Positions 1 through 7,919 of a DNA stretch of 64,000 nucleotides are shown piece after piece. How positions within the stretch are numbered: the first letter of the stretch is position 1; the number at the start of each line of letters is the position of its first letter. The stretch is from a bacterium (GTDB lineage: Bacteria; CSSED10-310; JAFGSJ01). Position numbers and translations under genes: made by a program. The notes beneath the pieces are model-generated. The model made no database searches. It was given only the letters and a program-made list of their open reading frames with translations, and was not told the origin of the DNA. The DNA is taken from contig JAFGSJ010000020.1 in NCBI GenBank assembly GCA_016934675.1, forward strand, positions 1 to 64,000, written 5' to 3'.

Positions 1-557
1 CAGGTGGCCCCATCCTGCCAGAAGGCGATGATGAAACCACAGGTGACCCAATGCCACTCGCTCTTGTTCGACACGAGACTGGACCAGATGTGTGGGTCCC
101 CACTTCTCACCCAGAGCGTGACGCTGAAATCCTGGCTCGTCCCGAAATCGAAGGAAACTGTGTGAGGAACCTGCAGATAATCATCTGTGCCATCAAAGGA
201 CAGAGCCGCATCGAAAAGTCCCGATTGCCCGGCAACTGGACAGCTCGAACCGGTACAACTGGCTTCGTGTCCGTAACCGGATATATCCTGGAAAGTCGAG
301 GCTCCCAGAGCTTCGTCCAACGGCAGATGCAGGATCGGATCGTCAGTGCTCCGCGGGGCGCCCAACAGCAAATCCGGCAGTGCCTCGAGCTGCTCGAGGC
401 TCGACAGCAGGTCTGATGACACTACCTCCCAACCGGATTCCCCTTCCAACTTCCCTGCTTCATCTGTCAACAGATTTTCCTTTGACGAAACCGCACTGAT
501 TTGAATCATCATCCAGACCAAAACCGATACGACCGAAGGCTGCCACCGCAGCGACAT
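1..557 (-). CDS. Exported LamG/concanavalin-like protein, 3' part cut off by window edge
   Basis: Reading the minus strand from the ATG at 557 gives 185 open codons that run off the left edge. A purine-rich AAAGGGGG lies just upstream of the ATG. Residues 1-24 form a signal peptide (basic start, hydrophobic core with VLVWMM, small residues near SAVS). From about residue 75 the sequence looks like a LamG/laminin-G jellyroll: ILHLPLDEA, then a DISGYGHEA segment, ALSFDGTDDYLQVPH, and FSVTLWVRSG. These are typical carbohydrate- or surface-binding modules of secreted bacterial proteins. The C-terminus, where an anchor or sorting tail would sit, is outside the window. It is divergent from the PadR operon, so it could share regulation or be a surface partner; that is only inference. 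Confidence 0.75.
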   Translation of the reverse strand, partial: MSLRWQPSVVSVLVWMMIQISAVSSKENLLTDEAGKLEGESGWEVVSSDLLSSLEQLEALPDLLLGAPRSTDDPILHLPLDEALGASTFQDISGYGHEASCTGSSCPVAGQSGLFDAALSFDGTDDYLQVPHTVSFDFGTSQDFSVTLWVRSGDPHIWSSLVSNKSEWHWVTCGFIIAFWQDGAT

Positions 558-691
558 ACTGCCCCCTTTCCAGGAAACTGACCCAACCGAAGAAAAGCAA
601 TGATCTTCTAACATATCAACATATTTCACATATTGTATGAACTGCTCGGGTAAAAATCAATTCGATTGAAATGAAGATAGCACAATGTTGG

Positions 692-721
692 ACAAGATAG
701 TTGCTTTATCAAGTATCTTGT
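692..721 (+). promoter_or_regulatory. Candidate PadR operator (inverted repeat)
   Basis: ACAAGATA at 692-699 and TATCTTGT at 714-721 are perfect 8-base inverted copies separated by 14 bases. The repeat overlaps the -35 box and spacer of the promoter in front of the PadR gene. PadR proteins are dimeric winged-helix repressors that commonly bind such palindromes in their own promoters, so autorepression is the natural reading. Confidence 0.5.
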
Positions 722-729
722 ATTACAAT
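701..729 (+). promoter_or_regulatory. Sigma70-type promoter of the padR-exosortase operon
   Basis: TTGCTT (701-706), a 17-base spacer and TACAAT (724-729) fit a housekeeping promoter. Transcription would start near 736, downstream of the ATG at 685 and upstream of the one at 757, which supports the later PadR start. Confidence 0.5.
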
Positions 730-756
730 ATAGTTGAGAGGAATGGAAGGTGCTGT

Positions 757-1113
757 ATGGATTATTTCGATAATTGGGTTGTTCAGATACGAAAAGGGCT
801 TTTGGAGCTCGGTATTCTCAATGCATTGAAAGGTGAGGAGAGATACGGTTACGATATTGTCAAGGTCCTGATTAATGTGCCCGGTTTGGGTATTACTGAA
901 GGGACAGTATATCCGTTACTCTCACGATTAAGAGTACAGGGTTTGGTGAAAACTAAACTTGTCGAGTCTCCTGAGGGTCCGGCCAGGAAATATTATTCAC
1001 TCACAGAAAGAGGAGAGCAGCTCATCGATGAGATGAACAATCATTTTGATATCTTGATCAAGGGGAGTAACCAGCTCCGAGAAAAGGAGATAAAACATGA
1101 TGAAATGGACTGA
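757..1113 (+). CDS. PadR-family transcriptional regulator
   Basis: A 118-residue winged-helix DNA-binding protein. The opening QIRKGLLELGILNAL is the classic PadR first helix. YGYDIVKVL, the recognition region GTVYPLLSRLRVQGLV, and the wing with RKYYSLTERG follow in family order. I chose the ATG at 757 because GGAAGG lies 6 bases before it and the predicted transcript begins after the alternative ATG at 685. Its 3' end overlaps the start of the next gene by 17 bases, so the two are translationally coupled. PadR genes are often paired with a gene encoding a HAAS-type membrane protein, and the next gene starts with such a domain. The effector ligand is unknown. Confidence 0.9.
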   Translation: MDYFDNWVVQIRKGLLELGILNALKGEERYGYDIVKVLINVPGLGITEGTVYPLLSRLRVQGLVKTKLVESPEGPARKYYSLTERGEQLIDEMNNHFDILIKGSNQLREKEIKHDEMD

Positions 1114-3739
1114 TTCGGCACAAGAGGAGTTCAAAAATCTTTTTGAACGCATTCGGTCATCTGTATCGTCCTCGGGTGCTGATCCCGCTGAAGTTGAGGA
1201 AGATTTAAAAAGACACATAGAAGAAGAGCTGGCCAGAGTTGGAATGTCTGTTGTATCAAAGGATTATGTTACCCAGATTTTTATTCGAATATATCCGACG
1301 GAATTAGCAGATCAAGAACGGAAAAAGCAGCCCAAGAAAGCAGGTATGATTTCTCACGAAAGGTCAAATAAGAAGAAAATCTCACCTGCATTCGAGATTG
1401 CCTTTGGAATTGTTCTGCCGATTATCACATTATCCATAGAGGCTTTCAGTGGTTTCTGTGCGAGTACCTTCTTTGATCCCATTCCGACGGTTTGGCATAT
1501 CATACTTGTGGCCCTGGTTCCGATAATAAATATCCAGCTTCTATGGTTTTTGCGATCTGATCACCATGAAAAACTGTTGTATTTCGGGACCATCTGTGGC
1601 ATATCTTTTGGCGTTTCGCTTTATTATTCATTACTTTTTTTGCCTCTCACACCTGTGGCAGTATTTGCCATTATTGCCTTCGGACTAGGAATTCTCCCCC
1701 TGACTCCCTTCCTTTCATTTTGGGCAATTCTCGCACTGAAGACGAAACTGAAGGACCTTGTTTCGGTAAGAAATATGAGAAGAATCCCTGGTTTCATTCC
1801 CGGGGTGATATTCCCTATACTTATAATCAGTCTCATTGAGCTTCCGGACAACATCACGAAATACGGTCTCCGACTTGCAGCGTCCGAAGTATCGACAACA
1901 CAAATAAAAGGAATACAGTTTTTACGGACATTCGGTAATGAGGAGATAATGTTAAAGGCTTGCTATACGCGGCCCGGGCGGATGACGGATCTTATTGGTT
2001 TCATTTTAGCGATACATAATCCGATTACAACGGAAAATTCGCGAGAAATCTACTATCGAGTGACTGGCATTCCATTTAATTCTGTCCCTCCGCCACAATT
2101 GACGGGAAGAGGACGGTTTCGCCCTGGCAGAGACTTTATTTTTGATCGTGATCGGGGAGGCACTATGGTTGGTGGAAAAATTCGCGATCTCTGGTTAGAT
2201 CATTCAAGGCTTGACGGGTCCATTGATGCTGATGCCGCTCTCGCATACCTGGAATGGACCATGGAATTCAAAAATCAGTCGGATTTCCAACAACATGAAG
2301 CCAGGGCAAAGATCAAATTACCTCCTCATGCAGTGGTTTCCCGTTTGACACTCTGGATCAATGATGAAGAAAGAGAAGCTGCTTTTGCAGCGAGGGGAAA
2401 AGTCACAGAGGCATACACAAGCGTTGTTCGACAGAAAAGAGATCCGGTGCTCGTGACAACTTCCGGTCCTGACAGAATTCTGGTCCAGTGTTTTCCGGTC
2501 CCACCCCGAGGCGGGACAATGAAAATAAGAATAGGTATTACTACGCCTTTGGAAATCGAAGCGTCTGATACGGGAATATTGTGGATGCCATATCTTTATG
2601 AGACAAACTTCTCAATATCGAGTGAAACATCGCATTCAGTCTGGGTAGAAGCACAATCAGAACTTCATACGAATATGAATGAGATTCTGACGGAACACCC
2701 ATCAGAAAATCTACATGCAATAAGGGGGAAACTTCTCGACAACCGGTTGTCGCACTCATTCTATATAAAGGCGACACGAAATACAGAAATCAAAGAAGTC
2801 TGGGCAGTAGATACGATCAGGAAAGACAAACCGATTATCCGTCAAACATTGAGCCAAACGAAAGTAAAACCACCAGATCGACTCATTGTCGTCATCGATG
2901 GATCAAAATTGATGAGTGGCTTCATCAATCCTGTCATTAAAGTACTTGATGAATTGCCGGAAAACATGAAAATATCTGTACTGATAGCATCCGATGAAAT
3001 ACACGAATTAACCGGTGAGCACAGAAATTCACTTGAACAAGAATTACATGCTATCACTTTTGAAGGCGGCTGCGACAATGCACCGGCTCTCTCGAAAGCC
3101 TGGGAAATCGCCAGCAATTCACGAAACAGTGCTCTCGTATGGATACATACTCAACAACCACTATTGACCTCAGACTTTGAAGAATTGAGACAGAAGCTGG
3201 AAAGACGACCGAATGGCATGATACTCTATGAAGTCCAGTGTGGGCAAGGACCGAACAAAATAATAGAAAAGCTTGACGGTTTGATCACGATACATTCACT
3301 CAGACCTGTATTGAATTCACCTGACAGTGTGGCCGATCTTTTCAGATCGTGGCAAGATTCTACGACGATATTATCTTTTTCAAGAGCGATCGCGGACCAA
3401 GCTTTTCAAATAACAGATATGAACTCAAAGGAAACCTCACTTCACCTGGTCAGACTCTGGGCTTTTGAGGAAATTTCGCAACTGATCGCACGTAATACAT
3501 CTGATTCGAAGGATCAGGCAATACAATTGTCAATGCAGTATAGCCTGGTAACACCGGTAAGTGGTGCCGTGGTATTAGAGAACACGGCCCAGTATGAACA
3601 ATCCAAGTTAAAACCGGTTACAGATGAACACATACCCACTATTCCTGAACCGGGGATTTGGTTGCTCTTACTGGTCATTCTGCCGATACTCACTTTTTTG
3701 TATTATCGAGAGCGAACACGATGCAGCATAAAAGCATAG
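1097..3739 (+). CDS. Membrane HAAS-VIT-vWA protein with PEP-CTERM-like sorting tail
   Basis: 880 residues; AAGGAG lies 7 bases before the ATG. Residues 1-65 resemble the HAAS domain found beside PadR regulators (VEEDLKRHIEEELARVG). Hydrophobic segments lie at about 100-122, 132-152, 160-183, 187-214 and 233-249. A VIT-like domain spans about 380-485 and a von Willebrand A-like domain starts near 594. Its MIDAS is degenerate: D601-G-S603-K-L605 instead of DxSxS. The C-terminus has I849-P-E-P852, about 20 hydrophobic residues, then RER, which is a PEP-CTERM tripartite signal. The next gene is an exosortase, so this is the likely substrate. The layout resembles single-target exosortase systems with VIT proteins (the MSEP-CTERM/XrtK and XrtN types); the exact subtype is not settled. 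With N-in topology, five helices would put VIT/vWA outside the cytoplasm. Confidence 0.8.
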   Translation: MMKWTDSAQEEFKNLFERIRSSVSSSGADPAEVEEDLKRHIEEELARVGMSVVSKDYVTQIFIRIYPTELADQERKKQPKKAGMISHERSNKKKISPAFEIAFGIVLPIITLSIEAFSGFCASTFFDPIPTVWHIILVALVPIINIQLLWFLRSDHHEKLLYFGTICGISFGVSLYYSLLFLPLTPVAVFAIIAFGLGILPLTPFLSFWAILALKTKLKDLVSVRNMRRIPGFIPGVIFPILIISLIELPDNITKYGLRLAASEVSTTQIKGIQFLRTFGNEEIMLKACYTRPGRMTDLIGFILAIHNPITTENSREIYYRVTGIPFNSVPPPQLTGRGRFRPGRDFIFDRDRGGTMVGGKIRDLWLDHSRLDGSIDADAALAYLEWTMEFKNQSDFQQHEARAKIKLPPHAVVSRLTLWINDEEREAAFAARGKVTEAYTSVVRQKRDPVLVTTSGPDRILVQCFPVPPRGGTMKIRIGITTPLEIEASDTGILWMPYLYETNFSISSETSHSVWVEAQSELHTNMNEILTEHPSENLHAIRGKLLDNRLSHSFYIKATRNTEIKEVWAVDTIRKDKPIIRQTLSQTKVKPPDRLIVVIDGSKLMSGFINPVIKVLDELPENMKISVLIASDEIHELTGEHRNSLEQELHAITFEGGCDNAPALSKAWEIASNSRNSALVWIHTQQPLLTSDFEELRQKLERRPNGMILYEVQCGQGPNKIIEKLDGLITIHSLRPVLNSPDSVADLFRSWQDSTTILSFSRAIADQAFQITDMNSKETSLHLVRLWAFEEISQLIARNTSDSKDQAIQLSMQYSLVTPVSGAVVLENTAQYEQSKLKPVTDEHIPTIPEPGIWLLLLVILPILTFLYYRERTRCSIKA

Positions 3740-4527
3740 TAACCGTCTTGCTTCTCTATGTAGTCGCATTCCGGCCAGTTTTTCCATGGTATATTTCTAG
3801 GATTACAGATCCCTCTGATATGCCTTATTACCTTTTTCCGCTGCTCACAGTAGCAATGTTCATATTCTTTCAGAAACCAGTCGGTATCATTGAAACACAA
3901 TCACTCGGAATCGCTGCAGGATTCATTGTTGCCTATGCAGCATCCTATCACTTTGTTCCCGCCATGATCAAAGCGGCTTTCGCTTTTGTGGTTTTTTATC
4001 TTGTTGTGCGGGCATGCTATTCAAAGGAATCAATCAAAATAAGCATGTTGTTTTTGCTTTTACTTTCTTTGCCACTTATTCCATCACTTCAATTCTATTG
4101 TGGCTATCCGATGCGTCTGCTGGTAACACATCTTGCGTATCCTTTGGTCCAATTATGCGGTCAGAACATAGTAATTGAGGGCACTAGCTATTATTACGCC
4201 GGAAGTCTCATTGAGATTGATGCACCGTGTAGCGGGATCAACATGCTATGGGTGGGCTTTTACCTGCTTTTCACCCTGACCATGTTGTATCGAATCGCAT
4301 TCATGAGAACGATGCTATTGTCTTTTTGCGTCTTTCTTCTTCTTATTTTCGGAAATGTTATTCGGATCGCCAATTTGTTCTACATCCACTTTGCCGGTTT
4401 TCAAGAAAAAGATTGGCTTCACTATGGAATTGGCGTGGTACTGTTCCTTTTCATATCATTGGTCCTGATCAGGATCGTGAATCCTGATCGAAGGAAATCC
4501 CTATGCGAAACATCAGAATCTACATGA
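3721..4527 (+). CDS. Exosortase (archaeosortase/exosortase family transpeptidase)
   Basis: A 268-residue polytopic membrane protein with the exosortase catalytic triad: Cys170 in DAPCSGINMLW, Arg215 in GNVIRIANLF and His234 in HYGIGVV. Exosortases cleave the PEP-CTERM tail of exported proteins and are thought to transfer them to a surface carrier. It starts inside the substrate gene (19-base overlap), and the following EpsI-like gene starts inside it (25-base overlap), so all are one transcript with coupled translation. An earlier ATG at 3658 in the same frame lies deep in the substrate gene and is less likely. The subfamily cannot be fixed by eye. It lacks the long C-terminal extension of EpsH-type enzymes because the EpsI-like part is a separate gene. 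Confidence 0.88.
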   Translation: MQHKSIVTVLLLYVVAFRPVFPWYISRITDPSDMPYYLFPLLTVAMFIFFQKPVGIIETQSLGIAAGFIVAYAASYHFVPAMIKAAFAFVVFYLVVRACYSKESIKISMLFLLLLSLPLIPSLQFYCGYPMRLLVTHLAYPLVQLCGQNIVIEGTSYYYAGSLIEIDAPCSGINMLWVGFYLLFTLTMLYRIAFMRTMLLSFCVFLLLIFGNVIRIANLFYIHFAGFQEKDWLHYGIGVVLFLFISLVLIRIVNPDRRKSLCETSEST

Positions 4528-5018
4528 TCAGTTGCGTTATTGCATCCCTAATTCCGCTTATCGATTATGATAGGGTGCAGCAGATCAATAGTTTTGATTT
4601 CCCCGGTTGGCCGAAAATGATGGAAAATTGTGAGCTTCAAGAGATACCTCGCACAAGATTGGAAACCCGCTTTGAAAAAGATTTCCCCGGATACATCGGA
4701 CATTTTCGAATGTGCGAAAAACAGTTAAGCATCAGGTGGATTCGCAGCAGCTCACGAAAAATCCATCCTGTTTCGCATTGTTACAAAGGCAGTGGCTATT
4801 CGATCAAGCCATTGCCTCTGTGGTTGGATGATACAGGAGAAAAATGGGGCTGTTTTCATGCTGTAAAAGGATCAGAAGTGACACTCGTAAAGGAAAGGAT
4901 TTTTGACGAACAGGGTCATTCCTGGTCCGATGTTTCATCCTGGTACTGGGCTTCTCTGCTTGGAACAACCACGGGCCCCTGGTGGGCAATTACCATTGCC
5001 TCAAAGTGCATTGATTGA
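4503..5018 (+). CDS. EpsI/DUF3485-like exosortase-associated protein
   Basis: 171 residues with one N-terminal signal or membrane segment (MISCVIASLIPLI) and an extracytoplasmic domain. The key motif is I-H88-P-V-S-H92-C93-Y-K-G-S-G-Y, which resembles the H-x-P-x-x-C-x-x-G-x-G-W core of EpsI (DUF3485) proteins that accompany or are fused to exosortases. AAGGA precedes the ATG by 7 bases, and the gene overlaps the exosortase gene by 25 bases. The role of EpsI is not biochemically settled; presence beside the transpeptidase suggests it helps processing or attachment. The similarity is short, so the family call is moderate, but context strongly supports a functional link. Confidence 0.65.
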   Translation: MRNIRIYMISCVIASLIPLIDYDRVQQINSFDFPGWPKMMENCELQEIPRTRLETRFEKDFPGYIGHFRMCEKQLSIRWIRSSSRKIHPVSHCYKGSGYSIKPLPLWLDDTGEKWGCFHAVKGSEVTLVKERIFDEQGHSWSDVSSWYWASLLGTTTGPWWAITIASKCID

Positions 5019-5109
5019 GTTCGGGATGTTCGAGCCAAACAAGCCAGCGTGTCTTTGCGGCTTTGGTCTGAATCGATCATTCATGTCAGCGACATTGTTT
5101 CTCGCAAAC

Positions 5110-5138
5110 TTGACAGATGATATTTTTTACTATATTCT
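5110..5138 (+). promoter_or_regulatory. Sigma70-type promoter before the AAA/DUF4143 gene
   Basis: TTGACA (5110-5115), a 17-base spacer and TATTCT (5133-5138). This near-consensus promoter lies in the 179-base gap after the exosortase operon and would drive the broken ATPase gene as a separate unit. Confidence 0.55.
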
Positions 5139-5197
5139 AAAAAACATCGAATTTTTTCAGAGTTTCTCCTAAAAAAGCAGATGGTGGAGTGATCGCG

Positions 5198-6388
5198 ATG
5201 TTCGTGCAACGAGTAATCAAGAAACCCGTGCTCAACGATCTCGAACAAAAAATGGTGCTTCTTGCCGGACCAAGACAGTGTGGTAAAACGACATTAGCCA
5301 AACAGATACTCAATGAAAAAAAGGGCTCTTGTTACAGTTGGGACATAGATCGTGAACGCAGGATAATCAGAGACCACAAGATGGATGAAGCATCACCGTT
5401 GTGGATTTTTGACGAACTGCACAAATACAGAATGTGGCGAAACTGGTTGAAGGGTGTCTATGATTTTCATCATGAGCGACATTCCATACTGGTGACGGGC
5501 AGTGCAAAACTGGCTGTGTACAGTCGAGGTGGCGACTCGTTACAATGACGGTACTATGCCCACAGACTCCATCCGTTTACGCTATCAGAATTCCTTGGAC
5601 ATTCCGACCGGGAGCCTGGTGGATTGATCGATGATGACAGAAACCTTGATCTGTCAGGAAGTGATGAAGCATTGGCGGACCTGATGGAACTTGGAGGTTT
5701 TCCCGAGCCATTGCTTTCATCATCAACAAGGAAGGCTTCCAGGTGGCGATTATCGTATGGTTCCCGACTTGTTCGTGAAGAGGTCCGCAGTCTCGAGTTC
5801 ATCCGGGACATTGACAGGCTTGAATTACTCTATGATCGACTGCCAGATGTAGTCGGATCCCCCTTGTCCATAAACAGCCTTCGTGAAGATATTGAAGTAG
5901 CATTCGAGACGGTGAGGCACTGGTTGAGTGTTTTTGAGAATCTGTATGTCTGTTTCAGGGTCCCGCCATTTGGAGCACCGCGATTAAAAGCAGTGAGAAA
6001 GGAGCAGAAATTATATCTTTGGGATTGGGCGAGTATAGAAGACCCGGCATGCAGGTTCGAGAACATGATTGCTTTTCATTTGCTGCGATATTGTCACTGG
6101 TGTGAAGATGTTGAAGGTGAAAAGATAGAGCTCAGATATTTCCGCGACACAGTGGGACACGAAGTTGATTTCATTCTGCTCAAGAAAAGGAAACCATGGC
6201 TTGCCATTGAAGTAAAGCTGAACAAAAGTACGCTTGATAAAAACATGAAATACCTTCTTGAACGAGTACAATTCTCACATGCATATCAGCTCACGTTGTC
6301 ATCTGAGTATGATTACAAACTACCTGATATCAACGGCTGTCCTGTTCGTATCATTCCAGCAGCATCCTTTTTAACACGTCTTCCATAA
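5198..6388 (+). pseudogene. AAA ATPase with DUF4143, interrupted by one in-frame TGA
   Basis: The two open stretches 5198-5548 and 5549-6388 are in the same frame, separated only by TGA at 5546-5548. Together they give a full-length protein of about 396 codons of the AAA_14/DUF4143 family. The Walker A is AGPRQCGKTTL, the Walker B is PLWIFDELHK, and sensor-like TGSAKL follows. The C-terminal nuclease-like core shows EVDFILL and AIEVKLNKS. The stop falls in GGDSLQ-stop-RYYAHRLHPF, where the family normally has Gly (SLQGRY), so one GGA-to-TGA change explains it. ATG at 5198 has GGAG 8 bases upstream; a GTG at 5189 is the alternative. The rest of the frame is clean, so decay is recent, or the stop is a sequencing error. 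These ATPases are mobile accessory genes of poorly known function. Confidence 0.8.
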
Positions 6389-6477
6389 ACATTCTCTGGT
6401 ACAACCACACAGATATTCACGCACAGCCAAGGGCAATAATCTCCATATCATGTTTGTTAAACTCACTTCGCTTCATC

Positions 6478-7701
6478 TTAATGAATGTGATGGTGATAGC
6501 CCATATCGAGTATACCATCATCGGGTTGCAGATTGGTTCGCGTGGTCAGGTCAGAAAGACCGGGGACATCGAAATCCGGGGCACCAGCGTTGACGCACGG
6601 GCTTTGAACCGATTGTCCGGAATCCGTTTGACTGAGAAAATAATTGTCCACAAAAGCCGGATTATCAGTGATATTGCCATTGACACCCGGCTCTAAATCG
6701 CTCGAACAAGACCAACCAATCCACGCCCGGTCATAATAAATATTCGGACTGTGAGAGGATGCCTGATTATACTGAACAATCGAGTTGATCATCCAGAGCG
6801 TACCGTATTCTGAACAGATTCCGCCTCCCCAGTTATTACATATATTCTGGGAAATCGAGCAATTGATAATCTGACCGTATCCATAATACTGCCCGACACC
6901 ACCACCACGAGCGGCTTCATTACCAGATACCAAGGTATTGATCATAATGGCCGGCTGTTGTTCTGATATGCCCTCCAGATTCACGCCCCCTCCAGGAAGC
7001 AGACCTCGTGCATCATTCCCATATATCAGACAATCACGGATAAGACCAAATCGGAGATCAATCCCGCCACCACATTCATCGGCCAGATTATTAAGCACTG
7101 TCGAGGAAAGTATAGTGCAGTTGCCTTGGGCAAAGATTCCCCCGCCGGAATAAGCTTTGTTCCCGGTAACGGTAACCCGGTCTATTACCCCCCCATCGGC
7201 CCAGATGCCGCCACCGCAGGCATGTAAGCCTGACCCAGTCATTAAGCCGTTTTGAACGGTCAGGCCGAGAAGCGTGGCTTGCGTGCTTTTAATCACCCGG
7301 GCCTGCTGTTCCGCATCGATAATCGTATAATGAGGCCCCTGACCGAGCAGGCTGCATCCTGCCGGAATCACCAGGGGAAACGACTCGCCCTGGCTGAATG
7401 AATAGATACCCTCGCGGGCGACGAGAGCCCAATTGTTCTCACTTTGAAGCTCATTTATCGCGTGGCTGATCGTGAGCCAGGGATGAGCACTACTGCCATC
7501 TCCCAGCGTGTCATCACCCGTCGGCGCGACATAGTGAGTCCCCGTGACATCAATAGGCGTGGGTGTTGGAGAAATACATTGCGTAGGTGTGGGTGTTGGA
7601 CTAGCATCATCGTCATCATCTCCCGTGCACGAGATCATGAGTGAATTCAACATGAAAATAAGTATGCAGATAATCGTGAACAAAATCGATAACTTTTTCA
7701 T
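6478..7701 (-). CDS. Secreted parallel beta-helix lipoprotein (DUF1565-like)
   Basis: 407 residues. A lipoprotein signal peptide ends at LMISC (lipid-anchored Cys25), followed by an acidic run (DDDDD) and a Pro/Thr linker with two near-identical SPTPTP copies. GTHYVAPTGDD and the GSSAHPWLTISHAI segment match DUF1565 N-termini. The rest is a right-handed beta-helix with many GGGI/GGGV turns (CGGGIWADGG, SGGGIFAQG, WGGGICSEYG), as in polymorphic outer-membrane proteins. It should be surface- or outer-membrane-exposed; no catalytic residues for polysaccharide lyase activity are evident. AAAGGA precedes the ATG. It has its own promoter with overlapping sigma70 and sigma54 signatures. Confidence 0.85.
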   Translation of the reverse strand: MKKLSILFTIICILIFMLNSLMISCTGDDDDDASPTPTPTQCISPTPTPIDVTGTHYVAPTGDDTLGDGSSAHPWLTISHAINELQSENNWALVAREGIYSFSQGESFPLVIPAGCSLLGQGPHYTIIDAEQQARVIKSTQATLLGLTVQNGLMTGSGLHACGGGIWADGGVIDRVTVTGNKAYSGGGIFAQGNCTILSSTVLNNLADECGGGIDLRFGLIRDCLIYGNDARGLLPGGGVNLEGISEQQPAIMINTLVSGNEAARGGGVGQYYGYGQIINCSISQNICNNWGGGICSEYGTLWMINSIVQYNQASSHSPNIYYDRAWIGWSCSSDLEPGVNGNITDNPAFVDNYFLSQTDSGQSVQSPCVNAGAPDFDVPGLSDLTTRTNLQPDDGILDMGYHHHIH

Positions 7702-7744
7702 AGTTCATCCTTTCCGAGTGTTCCTTTACCGGTTTATTTTTCAA

Positions 7745-7773
7745 TTTATATAATTAGGCAATTCTCATGCCAA
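7745..7773 (-). promoter_or_regulatory. Promoter of the beta-helix lipoprotein gene; sigma70 and possible sigma54 elements overlap
   Basis: On the minus strand TTGGCA (7773-7768), a 17-base spacer and TATAAA (7750-7745) form a sigma70-like promoter. The same bases TTGGCATGAGAATTGC (7773-7758) fit the sigma54 -24/-12 pattern, with GG and GC separated by 10 bases. Either polymerase would give a leader of about 37-45 bases. Confidence 0.45.
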
Positions 7774-7857
7774 AAAATTATTCATTGAAAAGAATCAGCG
7801 AAAACACCGCATTGTGGCTGTTTATCACATTGTAACAAACGAAAAGATAAAACCCAA

Positions 7858-7911
7858 GTGGGTCAAACATTGACCCAGTTAGTCACAAAAGTGGGTCACA
7901 TTCTGACCCAC
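7858..7911 (-). repeat. Two tandem hairpins built on TGGGTCA/TGACCCA
   Basis: TGGGTCA (7859-7865) pairs with TGACCCA (7871-7877) around AACAT. GTGGGTCA (7891-7898) pairs with TGACCCAC (7904-7911) around CATTC. The pair sits directly after the stop of the cyclase-fold gene on the minus strand and upstream of the lipoprotein promoter. No T-tract follows, so it is not a standard terminator. It may be a transcript-end structure or a double operator. Confidence 0.5.
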
Positions 7912-7919
7912 CTTATCAA

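Noticed and set aside
5546-5548. TGA read as Gly by a recoded genetic code
   Set aside because: Several well-conserved genes here end in TGA (exosortase, GT4, wzm, ribD), so TGA is a normal stop.
7553-7603. Two near copies of TAGGYGTGGGTGTTGGA as a regulatory repeat
   Set aside because: They encode the Pro/Thr linker of the beta-helix lipoprotein (SPTPTP twice), so coding explains them.
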